Source of the DNA: WRCA01 sp964587855
GTDB lineage: Bacteria; Pseudomonadota; Alphaproteobacteria; Rs-D84
Reading direction: 5' to 3'
Length of the DNA stretch: 12,839 nucleotides
Assembly (NCBI GenBank): GCA_964587855.1
Contig: CAZPLT010000016.1
Span: 1-12,839 of the forward strand
Under the pieces are notes generated by a model, which searched no databases, had not been told where the DNA came from, and worked only from the letters and a program-made list of their open reading frames with translations. Every line of letters starts with the position of its first letter. Position 1 is the stretch's first letter. Shown in pieces: positions 7,270 through 12,839 of this stretch. A program made the position numbers and the translations under genes.

Positions 7270-8022
7270 TAATCCACAATGATCGGTTGGTTTTTCATCC
7301 AATCTGGGTCGCTTGTCTATATCACAATGTGAAACTAATTTTTGTGCGGTATGATTTGCCAGCCAATAATCCAAACGAAGTCCAATATTTCTTTTTATGC
7401 TGTTTTCTCGATATCCAATCCATGTCCATGCTTTTTCGGTATCTGGATTAAATTTACGATAACAATCCTGCCATCCATAGTTTAACCACGATTGCATAAT
7501 TTCTCGTGCCTCTGGCGCGGTCAGACTGGATCCTTCGTGTAATTTTGGACTCCATACATCCCTGTCTTCTAATGCTATATTAAAATCACCGCCGATTAAA
7601 ACAGGTTCTTCGCTGTTCAATAATGGTTCAATATGTCTGGTGAAATGCTGCATCCATTCAATTTTATATGGAAACTTTGGGCTGTCTATGCTTTCGCCAT
7701 TTGGCATATAAACATTTATAACGCGAACACGACCATCAATAACGCATTCAATCATACGTGCATTTATATCAGCGTATCCAGGCAAACCGCGCGTTGTATC
7801 TTCAATAGAATGCTTGGAAAATACGGCAACCCCATTCCATGCTTTTTGCCCATAAATTTTAATATTATAGCCCAAATGTTCAAAAACAATATGAGGAAAA
7901 ATAGTGTCCTCAACTTTTAACTCTTGAATCAATATAGTATCGTATTCCCCACTTTCGGCAATCTTTAAAAAACTGTCCATATGGGCGCGGATAGAATTAA
8001 TATTCAAAGTTAACAGCTTCAT
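7255..8022 (-). CDS. xthA: Exodeoxyribonuclease III (AP endonuclease, ExoA/XthA family)
   Basis: Metal-dependent nuclease of the EEP fold that incises abasic sites and trims 3' ends in base-excision repair. From ATG at 8020-8022 it is 255 aa. Family catalytic residues are visible: Asn7 in LNINSIR, Glu34 in IQELK, Tyr105 in NVYMPNG, Asp146 and Asn148 in GGDFNIA, Asp218 in RLDYW, and Asp247-His248 in PTDHCG. The start is chosen because MKLLTLNINS matches family N-termini and AAAGG lies eight bases upstream. The reading frame stays open to 8118, but the extra 32 residues (MFILKFPVV onwards) overlap the promoter region and the neighbouring start and look spurious. It shares a divergent control region with the synthetase gene and converges on tsaE. 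Confidence 0.96.
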   Translation of the reverse strand: MKLLTLNINSIRAHMDSFLKIAESGEYDTILIQELKVEDTIFPHIVFEHLGYNIKIYGQKAWNGVAVFSKHSIEDTTRGLPGYADINARMIECVIDGRVRVINVYMPNGESIDSPKFPYKIEWMQHFTRHIEPLLNSEEPVLIGGDFNIALEDRDVWSPKLHEGSSLTAPEAREIMQSWLNYGWQDCYRKFNPDTEKAWTWIGYRENSIKRNIGLRLDYWLANHTAQKLVSHCDIDKRPRLDEKPTDHCGLLLDF

Positions 8023-8043
8023 TAAAAAACCTTTGCCTTTTTC

Positions 8044-8072
8044 TTGCCATTTGACCTTTTCAAGTCTATAAT
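8044..8072 (+). promoter_or_regulatory. Predicted promoter of the acyl-CoA synthetase-like gene
   Basis: TTGCCA (8044-8049) and TATAAT (8067-8072) are 17 bp apart, which would place the transcription start near 8079, about 32 bases before ATG8111. A nearer TTGACC at 8051-8056 is a better -35 match but sits only 10 bp from the -10. The -10 overlaps that predicted for xthA on the other strand. Confidence 0.5.
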
Positions 8073-8096
8073 AAACATCGTCCAATATAAAAACAA
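8068..8096 (-). promoter_or_regulatory. Predicted promoter of xthA
   Basis: On the minus strand TTGTTT (8096-8091) and TATTAT (8073-8068) are separated by 17 bp, giving a leader of about 40 bases before the xthA start. Its -10 occupies five of the same six base pairs as the plus-strand -10, so the two promoters should compete. Confidence 0.45.
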
Positions 8097-8110
8097 CAGG
8101 GAATTTTAAA

Positions 8111-9691
8111 ATGAACATGTATCAGTTTCTGGAAACAGTTGTATCGGAAGTACCGAACGACTTGTTTCTTACTCGTGAAAAGATAACATACTCGGCTTTT
8201 CGCGATCTAATAAAAAAACGTGCAACAACTTTGGCGGAATTGGGTGTTAAAAAGGGTGATGTAGTTGGAATATTGTCTCATAATATCCCAGAATTTCCAT
8301 TGTCATTGTTTGCAATTTGGTATCTTGGTGGTCAAGTATTGATGCTGGATACTAATTTAACTCCGTTTGAATACGATAATATGACCAAACAGACTAAGTG
8401 CAAATTGGTTTTGGCTGAAAAAAGCTTTATATATAAATCTGCAAATTTCAAATTTTATGATATTACAGAAAAAGATAAGAAAGCAGGTTCAGATTTAAAA
8501 CCAGCATCTGTAGAATCCGAAGATATAGCAACTTTATCATTTACATCTGGTTCAACTGGTACACCAAAAATTGTACCATTGACCCACTATAATTTGGTTG
8601 AATGCTCAGAATCATTAGAAGACATGGGTCGTTGGTTAAAAAAAGGCGATACTTTGTATGGCTTTTTACCAATGTATCACGTATTTGGATTCGCAGTAGA
8701 AATATTGGCAACAATTCATTATCGCGGAAATATTCTTTTGCAACCAACAATTAATCCAAAAGATATTATGGAAGATTTTAAAGAATTTCGACCACAAATT
8801 ATTCCTGCGGTTCCACGTGTATGGGAAGTTTTCCGGAATAAAATTATAGACGGATTAAAACAAAAGAAAGTTTGGTGGTTGGCATATTTTGTTTTGAAAT
8901 ATGGACCAGTACTTAAAAAAATAGGACTGGGATTCTTGGTAAAAAAGATTCAAAAACCTGTATTGGCTGTATTCGGTGGTCGTGCACGTTTGTTGGTTGC
9001 GGGCGGTGCAGCGGTCAAACCAGAAGTTGAAACTTTTTATGAACGTTTGGGTTTAACCTTTATTCAAGGATATGGATTGACTGAAACTGTTGGACCAATC
9101 TGTATATCTAAACCTGTTAAACACCGCGAACCATTTGCTTTTGGTGGACCAATCACAAATAACGATGTAGAAATTCGTTGTAAAAATGTCGAAGGCATCG
9201 GAATTTTATGGTTGCGTGGGCATCAAGTATTTGGTGGATATCTGAATAATCCAGAAGCAAATAAAGAAGTCTTTGATGACAAGGGTTTCTTTAATACTGG
9301 TGATTTGGTATCCATGGATAAAAATGGTGAATTGCATTTCCATGGGCGTCAAAAACAAGTTATTGTTCTTGATTCTGGAAAGAATGTTTATCCAAATGAA
9401 TTAGAAGCCTTGTTTATGGAAATACCAGGCGTTAAAAACGTTGCTGTGTTTGAACATGTTATCAAAGACAAAACGGTTGCATATGGCGTTTTCCAAGTAG
9501 AAGATGATATGACATTTGATAAACTTGAAAAAGCAATAGCCCATGCTAACAAAAAGATAGCTAGCTATAAATGGGTTACGCATTTTGCAATGACAAAAAA
9601 GGATTTGCCATTAACCAGCACACAGAAAATAAAACACCATGTGGTGCGTCAAAATCTGATTGCTGGGGAATATCCAGAAAGTCGTGATTAA
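8111..9691 (+). CDS. AMP-dependent acyl-CoA synthetase/ligase (ANL superfamily)
   Basis: Adenylate-forming enzyme that activates a carboxylate with ATP and transfers it to CoA or another thiol acceptor. At 526 aa, core motifs are intact: the P-loop-like TSGSTGTPK (145-153), the substrate-pocket region around PMYHVFGF (187-194), GYGLTET (320-326), TGD (396-398), Arg413 in the hinge segment GRQKQ, and the C-terminal catalytic lysine Lys506 in LTSTQKIKHH, where Gln replaces the usual Gly. Overall it resembles long-chain fatty acyl-CoA or acyl-ACP synthetases, but the substrate cannot be read from sequence. ATG8111 is preferred over ATG8117 because AGGG lies nine bases before it. It is a single-gene unit between a divergent promoter region and a strong terminator. 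Confidence 0.88.
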   Translation: MNMYQFLETVVSEVPNDLFLTREKITYSAFRDLIKKRATTLAELGVKKGDVVGILSHNIPEFPLSLFAIWYLGGQVLMLDTNLTPFEYDNMTKQTKCKLVLAEKSFIYKSANFKFYDITEKDKKAGSDLKPASVESEDIATLSFTSGSTGTPKIVPLTHYNLVECSESLEDMGRWLKKGDTLYGFLPMYHVFGFAVEILATIHYRGNILLQPTINPKDIMEDFKEFRPQIIPAVPRVWEVFRNKIIDGLKQKKVWWLAYFVLKYGPVLKKIGLGFLVKKIQKPVLAVFGGRARLLVAGGAAVKPEVETFYERLGLTFIQGYGLTETVGPICISKPVKHREPFAFGGPITNNDVEIRCKNVEGIGILWLRGHQVFGGYLNNPEANKEVFDDKGFFNTGDLVSMDKNGELHFHGRQKQVIVLDSGKNVYPNELEALFMEIPGVKNVAVFEHVIKDKTVAYGVFQVEDDMTFDKLEKAIAHANKKIASYKWVTHFAMTKKDLPLTSTQKIKHHVVRQNLIAGEYPESRD

Positions 9692-9716
9692 AAAAACGCC
9701 CGAAAGGGCGTTTTTT
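9691..9716. terminator. Bidirectional rho-independent terminator between the synthetase gene and secB
   Basis: An 11-bp perfect inverted repeat (9691-9701 with 9706-9716) closes a GAAA tetraloop and has A-runs on one side and T-runs on the other, so it works on both strands. The stop codon of the synthetase gene (9689-9691) and that of secB (9715-9717) both touch the stem, so one element ends both convergent transcripts. Confidence 0.93.
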
Positions 9717-10140
9717 ATTTTTTATTTTTTTCTTCGTACAATTTTTCAAAATCAATTGGTTGCATAGCAAATGGAGGAAATCCAGATTCACCGGTCATAC
9801 GTAAAATGATTGCGCGGATGCTGGGGAAAAGCAAACTGGGAACTTCTATTAACAAAGTCTTTTTTAAGTCTTCTTCATTTTCAGATTTTTCAACCTGGAC
9901 CAGACCAGAATAAGTAGATTCAATTAAAAATATAGATTTATCACCTTGTTCTAATTTGCTGTGTAATTTAACCAGCAAATCAACCATATAAATATTGTTT
10001 TCAGTACCTTTGATTTGAATATCTAAATTGATATCCATTTTTGCCTGACCATTTTCTTGTTTAAAGAAAAGTTCAGGTACATTTGGGGATTCAAAAGAAA
10101 AATCTTTCAAAAATTGTGATATAAGTTGGAATTTGGCCAT
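9715..10140 (-). CDS. secB: Protein-export chaperone SecB
   Basis: Cytoplasmic tetrameric chaperone that keeps preproteins unfolded and hands them to SecA for export. At 141 aa it has normal length. Family landmarks include FLKDFSFESPNVP near the N-terminus, the STYSGLVQV strand, the SLLFPSIRAII segment (usually CPxxLFPYAR), GFPPFAMQPIDFEKLY, and a charged Lys-rich tail of the type that contacts SecA. GGAG sits eight bases before the start. It diverges from mltA, a neighbourhood seen in Alphaproteobacteria, where secB often lies next to a Tim44-like gene, mltA and an Smr-domain gene; here the Tim44-like and Smr genes are absent. It shares a terminator with the convergent synthetase gene. Confidence 0.95.
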   Translation of the reverse strand: MAKFQLISQFLKDFSFESPNVPELFFKQENGQAKMDINLDIQIKGTENNIYMVDLLVKLHSKLEQGDKSIFLIESTYSGLVQVEKSENEEDLKKTLLIEVPSLLFPSIRAIILRMTGESGFPPFAMQPIDFEKLYEEKNKK

Positions 10141-10176
10141 GATGATTGCTCCTTTTTTCGGCTGCCGTTTTATGAT

Positions 10177-10204
10177 AATATAACATAGATATGGAGTTTT
10201 TCAA
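10177..10204 (-). promoter_or_regulatory. Predicted promoter of secB
   Basis: On the minus strand TTGAAA (10204-10199) and TATATT (10182-10177) are 16 bp apart, with a TG extended -10. Transcription would start near 10170, about 30 bases ahead of secB. The -35 lies only some 17 bases before the mltA start codon. I could not find an equally good plus-strand promoter for mltA in the 80-bp gap. Confidence 0.45.
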
Positions 10205-10220
10205 GTACCAAGGATAAAAT

Positions 10221-11297
10221 ATGAGAAAATACTGGCTATTTTTGTTTATGGGAATGAGTCTTTTGTCAGGCTGTGGAGATTTGACCGGTTCCGGGTCTTC
10301 TGGTGGTGGCAGCGCTTCTATTCCGTCAAATCTTAAAAAAACATCGTTTAATTCTGTTCCAGGCTGGTATGATGATGATCATAGATATGCTTTGCAAGCT
10401 TTTAGAAATACATGCAAAGCTAAAATTCAATATTCTGGGCGTGTAATTCCAAATCGTAAATTATTAGAAGATAAATGCCGTATTTTGCCCCGTGAATCTA
10501 TAAGTGCCGGTGCCGCCAGAACATGGTTTGAAAATAATTTCCAACCATATAAAGTTTATGACAATTCGGGTAAAGGCGAGGGGACATATACAGGATATTA
10601 TTCACCTGTTATACCTGCATGCAGAACAAAGACAGCTGTTTGTAACGAGCCTTTGATGAATGTTCCGGCAGACGGACGAAATTATAAGGGTGTTAGTAAG
10701 AAAACAATTGTTGAAGATAAAATTGGGCGGGTTTTATATTGGGCAAATATAGTTGATGTTCAAAATATTCAAATCCAGGGCAGCGGGATGTTAAAGCTGG
10801 AAGACGGCAGTATGGTTAAATTAAACTTTGCTGGTGTAAATGATTTGCCGTTCAAATCTATAGGGGATCAGCTTAAAAATCGTGGCATTAAACCAGATGG
10901 AGGATATTCATCCGAAGCCGTTTGGAGTTATTTAAGAAAACATGAATCATTGGCACGCGAAATAATTTATAAAAATCCAAGATATGTATATTTTCAGGTT
11001 GCCAGTTCTCATAACGTAATTGGAAAATTGGGGACTCCGTTATCAAAAATTCGCAGTGTTGCGATGGATGACAGTTTATATACATTGGGATTACCTGTGT
11101 TTATAAATACTAATTTATCGGTTGATGGCCGTAAGTTCCAAAGATTGATGATTGCCCAAGATACTGGTGGCGCAATCAAAGGATGGATACGTGCAGATAT
11201 ATTCTTTGGCAGTGGGGACGAAGCATATAAATATGCTCATGGTCAACATTCCCAAGGTGAAATGTATATCTTGATGCCTAAAACATATGGGAACTAA
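10221..11297 (+). CDS. mltA: Membrane-bound lytic murein transglycosylase A (MltA family lipoprotein)
   Basis: Lytic transglycosylase that cleaves peptidoglycan glycan strands to 1,6-anhydro ends, anchored by lipid in the envelope. At 358 aa the N-terminus is a lipoprotein signal: MRK, a hydrophobic stretch and lipobox LSGC with Cys18 as the lipidation site, then a Gly/Ser-rich linker. The MltA domain follows, with GTYTGYYSPVIPA (121-133) and VKLNFAGVNDLPFKSIG (199-215). The C-terminal 3D domain (about 270-355) carries conserved aspartates in AMDDS, AQDTGGAI (Asp314) and RADIFFGSG (Asp326), one of which should correspond to the family's catalytic Asp. AAGGA lies six bases before the start. 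It overlaps the DciA-like gene by 11 bp, pointing to a two-gene operon with coupled translation. Confidence 0.93.
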   Translation: MRKYWLFLFMGMSLLSGCGDLTGSGSSGGGSASIPSNLKKTSFNSVPGWYDDDHRYALQAFRNTCKAKIQYSGRVIPNRKLLEDKCRILPRESISAGAARTWFENNFQPYKVYDNSGKGEGTYTGYYSPVIPACRTKTAVCNEPLMNVPADGRNYKGVSKKTIVEDKIGRVLYWANIVDVQNIQIQGSGMLKLEDGSMVKLNFAGVNDLPFKSIGDQLKNRGIKPDGGYSSEAVWSYLRKHESLAREIIYKNPRYVYFQVASSHNVIGKLGTPLSKIRSVAMDDSLYTLGLPVFINTNLSVDGRKFQRLMIAQDTGGAIKGWIRADIFFGSGDEAYKYAHGQHSQGEMYILMPKTYGN

Positions 11298-11613
11298 ACC
11301 AAATCTTTCCGGGCGAATTCTTAGACCCCAAAGCTTGGGCGGGGCATTTGGTGGGCTTTTAAAAATATTTGGTGGTCGTGCATCAGATGCGGATTTAGCA
11401 GCCAGATGGAATGAAATTATGGGCGAGGATTTATCCAAGATTGGAAAATTGGTTGGTGTAAAGAGAACAAAAGATAAAAAAATTAATGTTTCAATAAAGC
11501 CGACCTTTTCGGCTATGGCGACAGAACTTTCGTATCGCTTGAACGAATTTCGCACTCGTATAAATAAGTACTTTGGTTATGACGCGGTTGAAAAAATAAT
11601 AATCAAAAAATAA
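11287..11613 (+). CDS. DUF721 / DciA-like protein (putative replicative-helicase loader)
   Basis: A 108-aa DUF721 protein. The family includes DciA, the ancestral loader or operator of the replicative helicase DnaB in bacteria that lack DnaC or DnaI. Visible family features are the conserved Trp in AARWNEIMGEDL, with the helix before it, the following beta region (KINVSIKPTFSAMATELSYR), and a C-terminal helix plus IIIKK strand. The basic N-terminal portion is short. The start ATG11287 lies inside the mltA end (11-bp overlap), so translation is probably coupled to mltA; no separate ribosome-binding site stands out. The domain assignment is from pattern, and the helicase role is by family inference only. 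It converges on ruvC with a single base between stops. Confidence 0.75.
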   Translation: MGTKPNLSGRILRPQSLGGAFGGLLKIFGGRASDADLAARWNEIMGEDLSKIGKLVGVKRTKDKKINVSIKPTFSAMATELSYRLNEFRTRINKYFGYDAVEKIIIKK

Positions 11614-11614
11614 T

Positions 11615-12091
11615 TTAATATCTGGCTGTATTGCTGTGTGCTAATGCAATTGCAATTGCGTCTGCTTCGTCAGCAGTTTTTGGTTTCGCCATTGGTAATA
11701 AAATTTTCACCATAGATGTGATTTGTGTTTTGTCAGCATGACCAGATCCGGTAATTGCTTTTTTAATAACATTTGGTTGAATTTCAAATACTGGTATTTC
11801 TTTGGTCCCAACGGCGACAATTGATGCCGCGCGCGCATGTCCCAGCAGTAATGTGCTGGTTGGATTATTGTTTACAAATGTAATTTCAATGGCACATTCA
11901 TCTGGATTAAATGTTTCACATATTTTTATAACTTCGTTGAAAATCGTTGCTAAACGCGTTGCCAGTGAATCTTTTGCTTTTGGTAAAATTACACCACTGG
12001 CTATATATTTTCTAGTTTGTCCCGACGATTCAATAATCGCCCATCCAGTATGTAAAAGTCCCGGGTCAATTCCCAGAATTATTTTTGCCAT
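11615..12091 (-). CDS. ruvC: Crossover junction endodeoxyribonuclease RuvC
   Basis: Holliday-junction resolvase that nicks four-way junctions in homologous recombination, working with the RuvAB branch-migration motor. At 158 aa it has normal length. The four acidic catalytic residues are Asp9 (GIDPG), Glu69 (AIEITFVNNNP), Asp141 and Asp144 (TADEADAIAIALAH); the family motifs LLLGHARA and TGSGHADK are also present. It begins one base after the yebC stop, so the pair is an operon, the common yebC-ruvC arrangement. ruvA and ruvB do not follow, since the next gene is convergent; they must lie elsewhere. The ribosome-binding site is weak (GCGGAA in the yebC end), which suggests coupling to yebC translation. 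Confidence 0.97.
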   Translation of the reverse strand: MAKIILGIDPGLLHTGWAIIESSGQTRKYIASGVILPKAKDSLATRLATIFNEVIKICETFNPDECAIEITFVNNNPTSTLLLGHARAASIVAVGTKEIPVFEIQPNVIKKAITGSGHADKTQITSMVKILLPMAKPKTADEADAIAIALAHSNTARY

Positions 12092-12092
12092 G

Positions 12093-12809
12093 TTATTCCG
12101 CTGCGGTGATTACTTTTTGGACATCTTCATTGTCATCCAGTGTATCCACCAATTTTTCCAGTTTCGCATAAGTGTCATCATCCAAATCCATAGGCATATT
12201 TGGCAGCCAAGTAAGTTCTGCACGTTCTGGTTCGCCAAGTTTATCACTTAATGCTTTTTGTACCTGCATAAAATCATCTGGTTTTGTTTTAACGATGTAT
12301 CCATCTTCGCTGGTTTCCAAATCGTCAGCACCGGCTTCCATGATGGCCATCGTCATTTCATCTTCGCTTTTTGCAACAGATAATGGATAGAAAATTACCC
12401 CTGCGCGAGTAAATAAAAATGATACAGAGCCTTCTTCTCCCATATTACCGCCATTTTTTGCAAATATGCTGCGGACCTCTGGTACTGTGCGGCGAGGGTT
12501 ATCGGTCATTGCTTCTACAATAATTGGAACATTTCCTGGGCCATAACCTTCGTATCTTACAATAGTATAGTTTTCTGCATTTGCACCCTGGGATTTTTCA
12601 ATTGCACGTTTAATGTTATCGTTTGGCATAGAATTTTTGCGTGCATTAAATATTGCCAGACGCAGACGTGGATTATTATCTGGATTCGGATCACCCAGTT
12701 TTGCCGCCATTGTTATTTCGCGTGCCAGTTTGGTAAAAAGCCCACTGCGCGCCGCATCGGCCGCGCCTTTTTTATGCATAATATTATGCCATTTGGAATG
12801 TCCGCTCAT
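12093..12809 (-). CDS. yebC: YebC/TACO1 family protein (translation factor or transcriptional regulator)
   Basis: A 238-aa member of the YebC/PmpR/TACO1 family. It opens with the signature SGHSKWHNIMHKKG and continues with GLFTKLAREITMAAKLG, NPRLRLAIFNARKNSMP, RYEGYGPGNVPIIVEAMTDN and KNGGNMGEEGSVSFLF, all strongly conserved. Relatives have been described as regulators of transcription and as factors helping ribosomes through difficult sequences such as proline runs; which role applies here cannot be read off. AAAGG lies seven to eight bases upstream of the start. It is the first gene of the yebC-ruvC unit. Only 30 bases of upstream sequence remain in the window, too little to define its promoter. 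Confidence 0.96.
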   Translation of the reverse strand: MSGHSKWHNIMHKKGAADAARSGLFTKLAREITMAAKLGDPNPDNNPRLRLAIFNARKNSMPNDNIKRAIEKSQGANAENYTIVRYEGYGPGNVPIIVEAMTDNPRRTVPEVRSIFAKNGGNMGEEGSVSFLFTRAGVIFYPLSVAKSEDEMTMAIMEAGADDLETSEDGYIVKTKPDDFMQVQKALSDKLGEPERAELTWLPNMPMDLDDDTYAKLEKLVDTLDDNEDVQKVITAAE

Positions 12810-12839
12810 ATTTGACCTTTTGATTATTTGTTCTATAAT

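Noticed and set aside
8023..8118. 32-residue N-terminal extension of exonuclease III
   Set aside because: It overlaps the promoter region and the neighbour's start codon, is not family-like, and the internal ATG at 8022 has a good ribosome-binding site.
1..12839. Mobile element, defence island or CRISPR array
   Set aside because: All genes but one small orphan are recognisable housekeeping families with uniform base composition; no transposase, integrase, direct-repeat array or toxin-antitoxin pair is visible.

Overview
The window reads as a gene-dense stretch of an AT-rich alphaproteobacterial chromosome. Three points support this: the AspRS sequence has the alphaproteobacterial style (an RKRDHGG element, and ALPQSPQQWKQL ahead of motif 2); SecB is essentially a proteobacterial chaperone; and secB sits back to back with mltA, an arrangement familiar in Alphaproteobacteria. 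The genus is not determinable by eye. A reduced, host- or gut-associated lineage is possible but is inference. No phage, transposon, CRISPR or defence genes are visible, and no gene-free stretch exceeds 300 bases.

Layout. Positions 1-25 look like the 3' end of a tRNA gene with encoded CCA. It is followed by a sigma70-like promoter and a compact leader carrying a textbook T-box element (116-129) ahead of aspS (190-1950), which ends at a strong hairpin terminator. Next come a small orphan gene (2022-2309) and a long AsmA-family envelope gene on the minus strand (2306-4831). uvrB (about 4876-6870) and tsaE (6874-7269) form a plus-strand pair. xthA (exonuclease III, minus) and an acyl-CoA synthetase-like gene (plus) diverge from an 88-bp region whose predicted -10 boxes overlap. 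A bidirectional terminator separates the synthetase gene from secB (minus). secB diverges from mltA, which overlaps a DUF721/DciA-like gene by 11 bp. The window closes with the minus-strand pair yebC-ruvC.

The genes are housekeeping: tRNA charging and modification (aspS, tsaE), DNA repair and recombination (uvrB, xthA, ruvC), replication-helicase loading (DciA-like), envelope and export (AsmA, SecB, MltA), and lipid activation. The standout is the aspS leader. T-box riboswitches are characteristic of Firmicutes and Actinobacteria, and I know of no established alphaproteobacterial example. This one has a perfect 7-nt T-box bulge flanked by complementary helices, a variable base matching the G73 discriminator of tRNA-Asp, an Asp codon (GAC) in an apical loop, a very short Stem I, no visible Stem II or III, and complementarity between the T-box and the aspS ribosome-binding site. 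It is a candidate minimal, translation-regulating T-box.
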